Origin: CAZOWW01 sp964583765
Lineage (GTDB): Bacteria; Actinomycetota; Actinomycetes; Actinomycetales; Kineosporiaceae
Direction of reading: 5' to 3'
DNA length: 15,317 nt
Assembly (NCBI GenBank): GCA_964583765.1
Contig: CAZOWW010000130.1
Location: 1-15,317, forward strand
Positions within the stretch are counted from its first letter, which is position 1, and each line of letters starts with the position of its first letter. Shown piece after piece: positions 1 to 6,798 of the stretch. The notes beneath the pieces were generated by a model. It worked only from the letters and a program-made list of their open reading frames with translations. It did no database searches and had not been told where the DNA came from. Both the position numbers and the translations under genes were made by a program.

Positions 1-75
1 ACCCTTCCCAGGCTCCCCCGGGGTCACCCTTCCCAGGCTCCCCCGGGGTCACCCTTCCCAGGCTCCCCCGGGGTC
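1..75. repeat. Three perfect 25-bp tandem repeats upstream of nadE
   Basis: Three identical, directly abutting 25-bp units occupy 1-25, 26-50 and 51-75. Each begins ACCCTTCCCAGGCT and ends in the self-complementary CCCCGGGG followed by TC. The array starts at the first base of the window, so more copies may lie to the left. A degenerate fourth copy (about 76-92) runs into the nadE promoter: its TAGGCT corresponds to CAGGCT in each perfect unit. There are no unique spacers, so this is not a CRISPR array. Function is unknown. The array lies where the -35 region and upstream activator sites of nadE would be. Confidence 0.9.
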
Positions 76-81
76 ACCTTC

Positions 82-87
82 TAGGCT
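82..87 (+). promoter_or_regulatory. -10 element of leaderless nadE promoter
   Basis: TAGGCT fits the actinobacterial TANNNT -10 consensus. It ends 7 nt before the nadE ATG, which puts the predicted transcription start on the A of the start codon. No Shine-Dalgarno precedes the ATG. A leaderless mRNA is inferred. No convincing -35 is visible; that position falls inside the 25-bp repeats. Confidence 0.6.
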
Positions 88-93
88 CGAGGT

Positions 94-2013
94 ATGTCGC
101 GACTGCGTCTTGCTCTGGCACAGGTGAATCCCACCCTCGGTGACCTCCCCGGCAACGCGGAACTGGTGCTCCGCTGGAGCGGCGCGGCCGCCCGGGCGGG
201 GGCGGATCTCGTGGCCTTCCCCGAGATGGTGCTCACCGGTTACCCGGTGGAGGATCTTGCACTGCGCAGTTCCTTCGTGGACGCCTCGCGGGCGACGACC
301 ACGAAGCTGGCCGCGGATCTGGCGGGCGCCGGCCTCGGCGCGATGCCCGTGGTGCTGGGGTACCTCGACCGCGTCGACCCGACCTCGGACGCTCCGGGCG
401 CCACACGTCCGGGCGTGCCCAAGGGCCGGCCGCAGAACGTCGCCGGAGTGCTGCACGGCGGTCGGGTGGCCGCGCGCTATGCCAAGCACCACCTGCCCAA
501 CTACGGGGTCTTCGACGAGTTCCGCATCTTCGTCCCGGGCAGCGAGCTCACCGTGGTGCGCACCCACGGTCACGACATCGCCCTGGCGATCTGCGAGGAC
601 CTCTGGCAGGACGGCGGACCCGTCGCCCGCACGCACGTCGCCGGGGCCGGTCTGCTGCTCGTGCTCAACGGGTCCCCCTACGAGTGCGGCAAGGGGGACG
701 TGCGTCGTGAGCTCGTCACGCGCCGTGCCGCCGAGGCCGGCTGCACCCTGGCCTACGTCAACCTCGTCGGGGGTCAGGACGACCTCGTCTTCGACGGGGA
801 CTCGATCGTGGTCGCCGCGGACGGGACGGTGCTGGCCCGCGCACCGCAGTTCGAGGAGCACCTGCTGCTGGTCGACCTCGACCTGCCCGACGCGGTCGCC
901 ACCCCGGCGACCGGCACCGGGATCGCGCGGGTGCACCTGAACGACCGCCCCGGGAGTGGCCCGGGGCATCCGGTGGCCCCGACACCCGCTGTCGTGGACA
1001 GCCCGGTCGTCGCCGGGAACACCGGTCACGACGGAGGCACCGGTCTCGGCCTGAGCACCGGTCACGACGGGAGCACAGAAGCGTCGGACACGAGCGGTGG
1101 CTGGTCACCCGCGACGTCCGCGCCCGGCACCGTGACGCCGTCCCTGCCCCTCGAAGCGGCGGTCCACCGGGCGTTGGTGCTGGGGCTGAGCGACTACGTG
1201 CGCAAGAACGGGTTCCGCTCCGTGGTGCTCGGCCTGTCCGGGGGCATCGACTCCGCACTGGTCGCCTCCCTGGCCGCGGATGCGATCGGAGCGCGCAACG
1301 TCGTGGGCGTCTCCCTGCCCAGCGACTACTCCAGCGAACACTCCCGCGACGACGCGGCCGACCTGGCCGGGCGGATCGGACTGGACTACCGGGTCGTGCC
1401 GATCGCGCCCATGGTCGCGTCGTTCCTGGCCGGGGTCGGCGCGGCCGGGACCACGATGAGCGGAGTGGCCGAGGAGAACCTGCAGTCCCGGGTGCGGGGG
1501 GTGATCCTCATGGGGCTGGCGAACCAGGAAGGGCACCTGACCCTGACCACGGGCAACAAGTCGGAGCTGGCCGTGGGGTACTCGACGATCTACGGCGACT
1601 CGGTGGGTGGCTTCGCGCCGCTCAAGGACGTACCCAAGACGCTGGTGTGGCGACTCGCCCACTGGCGCAACGCGGAGGCGGAACGCCTCGGGCAGGTCCC
1701 ACCGATCCCCGAGAACTCCATCTCGAAGCCGCCCTCGGCCGAGCTGCGTCCCGACCAGACCGACCAGGACACCCTGCCCCCCTACGACCTGTTGGACGCC
1801 GTCCTCGAGGCGTATGTGGGCGGCGCGCTCGGGCGCTCGGAACTGCTCGCGGACGGCTTCGACCAGGAGGTGGTGGACTCCGTGGTCACCATGGTCGACC
1901 GGGCCGAGTGGAAGCGCCGGCAGTCAGCGCCCGGCCCCAAGATCTCCCCGATCGCCTTCGGCCGGGACCGCCGGCTGCCCATCACCAGTCGCTGGCGCGA
2001 GCACGAGTCCTGA
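94..2013 (+). CDS. nadE: Glutamine-dependent NAD+ synthetase (NadE)
   Basis: This enzyme makes NAD+ from nicotinate adenine dinucleotide and ATP, using ammonia released from glutamine; it is the last step of NAD synthesis in the cytosol. The N-terminal nitrilase-type glutaminase domain (residues 1-270) shows the Glu-Lys-Cys triad: E44 in AFPEMVLTGYP, K131 in AKHHLPNYGVFDE and C167 in ICEDLW. The synthetase domain (about 352-639) has the ATP PP-loop SGGIDS at 382-387, TTGNKSE at 485-491 and GDSVGGFAPLKD at 501-512. The two domains are joined by an unusual Gly/Ser/Thr/Asp-rich linker (about 282-350), which makes the protein (639 aa) somewhat longer than the roughly 560-590 aa I expect for this compact class. 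The ATG start at 94 lies 7 nt after a TAGGCT -10 box, so the mRNA is probably leaderless. The gene is convergent with the CDF transporter gene. Confidence 0.95.
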   Translation: MSRLRLALAQVNPTLGDLPGNAELVLRWSGAAARAGADLVAFPEMVLTGYPVEDLALRSSFVDASRATTTKLAADLAGAGLGAMPVVLGYLDRVDPTSDAPGATRPGVPKGRPQNVAGVLHGGRVAARYAKHHLPNYGVFDEFRIFVPGSELTVVRTHGHDIALAICEDLWQDGGPVARTHVAGAGLLLVLNGSPYECGKGDVRRELVTRRAAEAGCTLAYVNLVGGQDDLVFDGDSIVVAADGTVLARAPQFEEHLLLVDLDLPDAVATPATGTGIARVHLNDRPGSGPGHPVAPTPAVVDSPVVAGNTGHDGGTGLGLSTGHDGSTEASDTSGGWSPATSAPGTVTPSLPLEAAVHRALVLGLSDYVRKNGFRSVVLGLSGGIDSALVASLAADAIGARNVVGVSLPSDYSSEHSRDDAADLAGRIGLDYRVVPIAPMVASFLAGVGAAGTTMSGVAEENLQSRVRGVILMGLANQEGHLTLTTGNKSELAVGYSTIYGDSVGGFAPLKDVPKTLVWRLAHWRNAEAERLGQVPPIPENSISKPPSAELRPDQTDQDTLPPYDLLDAVLEAYVGGALGRSELLADGFDQEVVDSVVTMVDRAEWKRRQSAPGPKISPIAFGRDRRLPITSRWREHES

Positions 2014-2020
2014 CGCGGGG

Positions 2021-2078
2021 CGTGCCGGGCTGACGCGGGCGTGGCGACCTGCCTCAGGACGTGCTGGGCTGATGCGGG
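2021..2078. repeat. Imperfect direct repeats between nadE and the CDF gene
   Basis: A 19-bp unit reading CGTGCCGGGCTGACGCGGG (2021-2039) recurs at 2060-2078 with two C-to-T differences. A shorter related piece (CTGACGCGGGGCGTG) overlaps the nadE stop codon at about 2010-2024. The repeats fill the 80-bp gap between two convergent genes. No intrinsic terminator with a T-tract is visible there. Function is unknown. Confidence 0.6.
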
Positions 2079-2093
2079 ACTCGCCCGGCCAGG

Positions 2094-2990
2094 TCAGGGG
2101 CGGGGTTCGACGTGGGTCTGTACCTGCGTCCCCGGCAGTGCCTCAGCCACGGCGTCCTCCACCTGATCGGCCAGGTCGTGCCCGCGCGTGATCGTCCACG
2201 AGCCGGGCACCAGGATCGTCAACGTCACGAAGCGGTGGCGCCCGGAGGCGCGGGTACGCAACTCGGCGAAGTCGACGTCCGCGGTGCGCAGGCTGACCAG
2301 CACGGATTCGATCCTCGCCACGTCCTCGGCCGGCAGGCTCGCATCCAGCAGCGAGGTCAAGGACTGCCCCACGAGCCGGGACCCGGTCCACAGGATGTTC
2401 ACCCCGACCACGATGGCGACCACCGGGTCCAGCCGCTCCCAGCCCGAGACGGCCACGAGGAGGACACCCACGATCACCCCCACGGACGTCCAGACGTCCG
2501 TGAGCAGGTGCTTGCCGTCCGCGGTCAGGGTCACCGAACGGTGGACGCGACCCGCCCGGAGCAGGAGCACCCCGACCGCGCCGTTGACGACGGAGGCAAG
2601 GGTCGAGATGGCCAGACCGGCGCCGACGCTCTCCAGCGCCACTGGGTGCATCAGGCGTTGGACGGCGCTGGCGAGGATGGCGGCCGCGGCAACGAAGATC
2701 ATGAGTCCTTCGACGCCCGCGGAGAAGTACTCGGCCTTGCCGTGACCGAACTGGTGGTTGTCGTCGGCCGGCCGGGCAGCCACCCCCAGAGCGATCAGTG
2801 CCACGATCGCCGCCACGAGGTTCACCACCGATTCGGCGGCATCCGAGAGCAGACCGACCGACCCGGTGAGCAGGTAGGCGCTCGCCTTCAGCCCGATCGT
2901 CACCACCGCGGCCGCGATCGAGAGCCATGCGAATCGGGTCAGGCGTACTCCGCCGTCTTCCTGCTCCGCGTCCGTCCGGGGAGGGATCAT
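2094..2990 (-). CDS. Cation diffusion facilitator (CDF) family transporter
   Basis: Predicted inner-membrane divalent-cation/proton antiporter that exports metals such as Zn, Fe or Mn. The 298-aa protein has about six membrane segments (residues 18-40, 44-70, 90-112, 122-146, 162-184, 187-205) followed by a cytoplasmic domain ending in THVEP, the usual CDF layout and length. TM2 reads SVGLLSDAAESVVNL and TM5 reads HLLTDVWTSVG, giving the HxxxD pair H161/D165. At the TM2 position where Zn transporters such as ZitB have HxxxD, this protein has E53 and N57, so metal specificity should not be assumed to be Zn. NHQFGHGKAEY (about 78-88) is the conserved loop after TM2. The ATG at 2990 was chosen because the cytoplasmic lead is then short. 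An upstream in-frame ATG at 3083 would add 31 atypical residues and leave little room for the divergent promoter. The gene is convergent with nadE and divergent from the LLM gene. Confidence 0.88.
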   Translation of the reverse strand: MIPPRTDAEQEDGGVRLTRFAWLSIAAAVVTIGLKASAYLLTGSVGLLSDAAESVVNLVAAIVALIALGVAARPADDNHQFGHGKAEYFSAGVEGLMIFVAAAAILASAVQRLMHPVALESVGAGLAISTLASVVNGAVGVLLLRAGRVHRSVTLTADGKHLLTDVWTSVGVIVGVLLVAVSGWERLDPVVAIVVGVNILWTGSRLVGQSLTSLLDASLPAEDVARIESVLVSLRTADVDFAELRTRASGRHRFVTLTILVPGSWTITRGHDLADQVEDAVAEALPGTQVQTHVEPRP

Positions 2991-3117
2991 CTGCACCACC
3001 CGATCATCCAACCAGCACGTGGGGACTTCGGTCACCACGCGTCCGCCCCGGGTCGACCGTGGCGCCCGAAGAACTGCGCCCACGCCGGCCGGACTGCATC
3101 GACTCCCGCCGTCGGGT

Positions 3118-3123
3118 TACCGT
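3118..3123 (+). promoter_or_regulatory. -10 element of leaderless LLM oxidoreductase promoter
   Basis: TACCGT matches TANNNT and ends 7 nt before the ATG at 3130, the same geometry as at nadE and map. No Shine-Dalgarno is present between it and the ATG. It lies in the 139-bp divergent spacer shared with the CDF gene. Leaderless translation is inferred. Confidence 0.5.
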
Positions 3124-3129
3124 GCCCGC

Positions 3130-4131
3130 ATGGCGGAACTCACGGTCGGCTACGCGGCGATGCTCGAGCAGTTCACTCCCTCCGAGGTCGTCGATCTCAC
3201 GGTCCACGCGGAACGGCACGGATTCTCCGGCTGCATGGCGGCCGACCACTTCCAGCCCTGGACGCCGGCACAGGGCAATGCCGCCTTCGTCTGGAACGTG
3301 CTCACCGCGGTGGCCGAGCGCACCCGCGGCGACCTCGGCCCCGGCGTGACCTGCCCCGGCTACCGCTTCCACCCGGCGATCGTCGCCCAGGCCTCCGCGA
3401 CGCTCGCCGCCATGTACCCGGGGCGGCACTGGCTCGGGGTCGGGGCCGGCGAGGCGCTCAACGAGCACGTGGTCGGCGGTTACTGGCCCGAGGCGGCCGA
3501 GCGCAGTGCCCGGCTCTTCGAGGCCGTCGAGTTGATCAAGAAGCTCTTCGCGGCCTCCCTGGCCGGTCGGGACGTCCGTCACCAGGGCACCTGGTACAGC
3601 ATGGAGACCACTCGACTGTGGACCATGCCCGAGCTGGCGCCACCGGTGCTCGTGGCCACCGCGGGTCCCGTCAACGCCAAGCGGACGGGCCGGCTGGCCG
3701 ACGGGATCATCACGGTCGGCGCGCCGCTGGAGAAGATCGGGGGCCTGCTCGACCGGTTCGCGGAAGGAGCCCGGGAGGCGGGCAAGGACCCCGACACGAT
3801 GCCGAAGGTGCTGCAGCTGCACCTGTCCTGGGCGGCCACCGACGAGGAGTCGATGGCGAACGCGCTCGCGGAGTGGCCGAACGGGGGCATGCGCTTCGCG
3901 AAGGCGGACATCCGTTCCCCGCACGACTTCGCGGCCATGGCCCAGCTGGTGCGTGCGGAGGACTTCGCGGGTCGCATGGTCGTCTCCAGCGACCCGGACG
4001 TCCACCGCGCGGCCGTCCAACGGCATCTGGACCTGGGCTTCGACCGGGTCTATCTGCACAATGTCGGACGCAATCAGCGGGAGTGGATCGAGGTCTTCGG
4101 CCGGGAGGTGCTCCCGGCGCTGCACCGCTGA
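3130..4131 (+). CDS. LLM-class flavin-dependent oxidoreductase, FGD-like
   Basis: A luciferase-like (LLM) TIM-barrel oxidoreductase of 333 aa, about the family length. It resembles F420-dependent glucose-6-phosphate dehydrogenase from its start (MAELTVGY..EQF) through the cofactor and active-site motifs DHFQPW (H40, W44) and GAGEALNE (E108), to YPGRHWLG and VVSSDPD. The residue equivalent to phosphate-binding K198 of mycobacterial FGD appears lost: the segment reads TVGAPLEKIG. R282 is kept. The segments RLWTMPE, LQLHLSW and VYLHNVGRNQ, and the tail FGREVLPAL, remind me more of the LLM subfamily thought to have reverted from F420 to FMN (TIGR03885 in memory), so the cofactor is uncertain. Substrate is unknown. 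The ATG at 3130 has a -10 box 7 nt upstream and no SD. It is transcribed away from the CDF gene and is convergent with the chemoreceptor gene. Confidence 0.85.
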   Translation: MAELTVGYAAMLEQFTPSEVVDLTVHAERHGFSGCMAADHFQPWTPAQGNAAFVWNVLTAVAERTRGDLGPGVTCPGYRFHPAIVAQASATLAAMYPGRHWLGVGAGEALNEHVVGGYWPEAAERSARLFEAVELIKKLFAASLAGRDVRHQGTWYSMETTRLWTMPELAPPVLVATAGPVNAKRTGRLADGIITVGAPLEKIGGLLDRFAEGAREAGKDPDTMPKVLQLHLSWAATDEESMANALAEWPNGGMRFAKADIRSPHDFAAMAQLVRAEDFAGRMVVSSDPDVHRAAVQRHLDLGFDRVYLHNVGRNQREWIEVFGREVLPALHR

Positions 4132-4230
4132 GCAGACCGAGCCACGCCGCCGGACTGCACCGGATCACTGAGCAGCACCGGGGCGCCGCGCAGAGTCACG
4201 CCACCGAACGGACCGAACCCGTGCCGGTAC

Positions 4231-6051
4231 TCACGCACGTACAGTTTGCTGCCCCAACAGATCGGCGATGTGGTCCCGGAGCCTCGCTGCGGCGGCCTCG
4301 CTCATGCCCACGAACTCCAGGCCGAGTTCGGGCCCGTCCTCCCCCTCGATCTCCCGCACCACCCGGGCGCCGAGTCGCTCGGTGCGCTCCCCCAGCGGGA
4401 CCTCGACGTCCACCTGCGAGCCGACGCTCAGAGGCACCTGCTTGTCCCGCGAGCAGCGCAGGCCGCTCTGGCTCAGGTCGAACAGGGTGGCGACGTACTG
4501 TGCGTTCCCCGCGGAGACCGGGGCCTTGGCGGTGACCGTGACCCGGTCGTGCCGGCGGCGTTCCAGGCGCTCGGTGAGCCGGGACATCGACTCGATCCGG
4601 TCCATCGCCTCGCGCACGGAGCGGTCGAGCTGTTCCACGGCCACGCGCTGCTGACCGGCGTAGTGCGCCACCTTGGCCGTGGCCTCGTCGATCCCGCCGA
4701 TCCCCTGCGTCATCGCGGTGATCGTGGCGGCCATCGCCGTGGCGTCGTGCTCCAGGGCGGCGATGGTGGACGTGATCTCTCCCGTGGAGCGGGCGGTCTC
4801 CTGGGCGAGGCCCTTCACCTCGGAGGCCACGACGCTGAAACCCTTGCCGGCCGCACCGGCCCGGGCCGCCTCGATCGTGGCGTTGAGGGCAAGCAGGTTC
4901 GTCTGCTCGGCAACCCCGGCGATCATCTTGGCGATGCCGCCCACCCGGCGCAGGCTCTCCCCGACCGCGAGGACGACCCGGTCGGCCTCCTTGGCCTGGG
5001 CCACCACGTCCCGGGTCACCTGGTCGGCCTCCCCGGCACCGGCGTCGATCGTGCCGACGGCGCCCCGGACCGCCTCGGCCTGCTGGACGACGTCCTGCAG
5101 CTCCGAGAGCACGGCCGTGCCGGTCTCGTCGATGACCTCCTGGGCCCGGCGGCGGACCTCGTGCTCGGCCAGGCGCAAGCGCATGGAGTTGCGGACGAGC
5201 TGGTCCTCGCGGGCGGCCTGGTCCCGCTCGATCTTCGCGTTCTGCTCGGCCAGGGTGTCGAGCATCGAGTCCATCGCACGGCACAGCTCGCCGATCTCCG
5301 AGGTGTCCCGCACCGGCCCCACCCGCAGGCTCAGGTCGTGCGAGCGCACGACCTGGCTGAGCCGCGCGGCGAGGCTCACCGGACGGCGGAAGAAGAAGAC
5401 GCCCGCGGCCAGGGAGGCGACCAGCCCGATGACCATGATCAGGCAGATCTCGATCCAGGCGGTCCGGTAGGTATCGGAGGCGGAACTGCGCTGGGCCTCC
5501 GAGGCCTTGATCTCCGCCTCCTGCAGGTTGTCGAGCGGCTCCGCCATGGCATCGTCGGCCTTCGTCAGGGCCCCGTCGAGGGCCGCGTAAGCCCCCTGCA
5601 GGTCGCCTCCGTCCGCGACCTTCCAGACCTGCTGGTCCCGTACGGTCCGCCAGGTGCCGAGCAGCTCCTGGAACCGGGTCATGAGCGCGGCCCGCGCATC
5701 GGTACGGCTGCCGTGCACCGCGAAGTAGGCAGCGATGTCGGCGTCGGCCTGGTCGTCGGTGTCCTTCGCGTCCTTGGCCACATCCGCCCGTCCGCTCGCG
5801 GGTGTTGCCAGGTACTCCCAGACCAGCACGCGCATGTCGCCTTCCATGTCACGCAGGTCCGTCATCGCGGAGAGCGGCCGCACGGAGTGCTGGTCGAGTT
5901 CCTTGGCAGCCGAATTCACCTGGGCCAGGCCCGCCAGGGCAACCACATCGGCGAGCACCGCGGCCAGGCTGCAGACCACCAGAGCCCAGAGCAACCGTGC
6001 CTTGAGCGAGAACCCCCGCGACCGGACCCCCGCCATCTGCTCCGACACCAT
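4231..6051 (-). CDS. Methyl-accepting chemotaxis protein with C-terminal PilZ domain
   Basis: A 606-aa inner-membrane chemoreceptor. The order is: cytoplasmic lead, TM1 (about 17-44), an extracellular helical sensor (45-195, four-helix-bundle type), TM2 (198-222), HAMP (222-275), and a methyl-accepting signalling domain (about 305-490). The CheA/CheW-contacting hairpin tip reads AEQTNLLALNATIEAARA (381-398), followed by GKGFSVVASEVKGLA. After the coiled coil, residues 497-601 form a PilZ domain with the c-di-GMP motifs RRHDR (R499, R503) and DLSQSG (D525, S527, G530). Receptor output may thus respond to c-di-GMP as well as to an outside ligand; this is inference. The ATG at 6051 was chosen because GAGGAG lies 7 nt upstream. 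A longer in-frame start at 6153 lacks this support. No other chemotaxis gene is in the window, so it must work with a Che system elsewhere. Confidence 0.93.
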   Translation of the reverse strand: MVSEQMAGVRSRGFSLKARLLWALVVCSLAAVLADVVALAGLAQVNSAAKELDQHSVRPLSAMTDLRDMEGDMRVLVWEYLATPASGRADVAKDAKDTDDQADADIAAYFAVHGSRTDARAALMTRFQELLGTWRTVRDQQVWKVADGGDLQGAYAALDGALTKADDAMAEPLDNLQEAEIKASEAQRSSASDTYRTAWIEICLIMVIGLVASLAAGVFFFRRPVSLAARLSQVVRSHDLSLRVGPVRDTSEIGELCRAMDSMLDTLAEQNAKIERDQAAREDQLVRNSMRLRLAEHEVRRRAQEVIDETGTAVLSELQDVVQQAEAVRGAVGTIDAGAGEADQVTRDVVAQAKEADRVVLAVGESLRRVGGIAKMIAGVAEQTNLLALNATIEAARAGAAGKGFSVVASEVKGLAQETARSTGEITSTIAALEHDATAMAATITAMTQGIGGIDEATAKVAHYAGQQRVAVEQLDRSVREAMDRIESMSRLTERLERRRHDRVTVTAKAPVSAGNAQYVATLFDLSQSGLRCSRDKQVPLSVGSQVDVEVPLGERTERLGARVVREIEGEDGPELGLEFVGMSEAAAARLRDHIADLLGQQTVRA

Positions 6052-6183
6052 CACGGCACTCCTCGCCCAGCGCACTCCGACGGGATTGCATCGGCGCGAT
6101 GGCCGGGCGGATTCACTCCTGTCCGCGGAGTCACCCCTGGCCGGGAACGTCACGCGTGGACGCCCGTTCGGGTGGCGGCCCGA

Positions 6184-6636
6184 TCAGTCGACCGGTCGCA
6201 CGTCCTCCGGAAGCGGGTCCAGGGCAGGAGCGCCCGTGTCGGGACCGCCGAGCGCTGCGGCCAGGCCGTCCAGCAGTCGGAACAGGCGTCCGTACCCCGG
6301 CATCTCGTACACGTCGTACCAGAGCAGGTCGGCGCCGCCGGCCGGCCATCCGGCTTCGCCGGGACGGGCGCTCCCGTCGGTGATCGTGAGCCCGCGGACC
6401 CGCTCCCCGGGGTAGGGCATCACCTGGGGCGCGGCAGGGAATCCGGCGGTGTCCAGGGCCGCTGCCAGTTCGGCCAGGAACGCGGCGCCGACGCGTGCCG
6501 TCCGCCGGGTACGGCCACCGCTCCACGGGTGGTGGTCGAGACGCACATCCCCGCTCGCGTCGACCTCCAACGCGACCCGGCCGAAGGGATCCTGGGGATT
6601 GTGTTCGTTCCCCGCCTGGTAGCTGAGCGTCTGCAC
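6184..6636 (-). CDS. Putative immunity protein for the upstream WHH nuclease effector
   Basis: A small acidic soluble protein (150 aa from the GTG at 6636) with no signal peptide or membrane segment. It opens QTLSYQAGNEHNPQDPFGRVALEVD and has the Trp/His-rich segment RLDHHPWSGGRTRR, then a helical middle and a Tyr-rich segment WYDVYEMPGYGRLFRLLDGL. I cannot assign a named family. Its position suggests its role: it is the next gene after the large toxin, on the same strand, with about 160 bp between them. In polymorphic toxin loci the nuclease immunity gene usually sits there. A GTG at 6681 in the same frame would give 165 aa, but codons between the two starts are rare and non-coding-like (TCA, CGA, AGG). 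A GAGAGAGG lies about 12 nt before 6636. No SUKH signature is recognised. It could instead be an unrelated conserved gene. Confidence 0.6.
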   Translation of the reverse strand: MQTLSYQAGNEHNPQDPFGRVALEVDASGDVRLDHHPWSGGRTRRTARVGAAFLAELAAALDTAGFPAAPQVMPYPGERVRGLTITDGSARPGEAGWPAGGADLLWYDVYEMPGYGRLFRLLDGLAAALGGPDTGAPALDPLPEDVRPVD

Positions 6637-6798
6637 CGCTGAGGTCCGCCTCTCTCGTCCTGACCCGCGCCCATCAGGCACAGGTCCTCGCCCGTTCGTC
6701 CTCGCACTCCCGGATCCGATCCCATCATGTCCCGGAGCACGGCGATCTCCAGGCCCCGCCCGTCACCGCACCGGACGAGCGCCGCCCGGCTCCCGTTG

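Noticed and set aside
1..75. CRISPR-like array at the left edge
   Set aside because: The 25-bp units abut directly with no spacers, and no cas gene is present.
2991..3083. Longer N-terminus of the CDF transporter from an ATG at 3083
   Set aside because: The 31 added residues are atypical for the family, have poor codon use and intrude on the divergent LLM promoter region.
4132..4230. Intrinsic terminator between the convergent LLM and chemoreceptor genes
   Set aside because: Only a short direct repeat GCACCGG was seen. No stem followed by a T-tract exists on either strand.
2112..4535. An 807-codon plus-strand open frame over the CDF and LLM genes
   Set aside because: It overlaps two well-supported genes in another frame or strand and has shadow-like Arg/Gly/His composition.
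4246..6642. A 798-codon plus-strand open frame opposite the chemoreceptor
   Set aside because: The minus strand encodes a clear TM-HAMP-MCP-PilZ protein with a good SD. The plus frame has no recognisable domain and spans two minus-strand genes.
6420..6740. A 106-codon frame starting with ATG at 6740 upstream of the immunity candidate
   Set aside because: It runs in a different frame over the better-supported immunity gene, with Arg/Pro-rich shadow composition.
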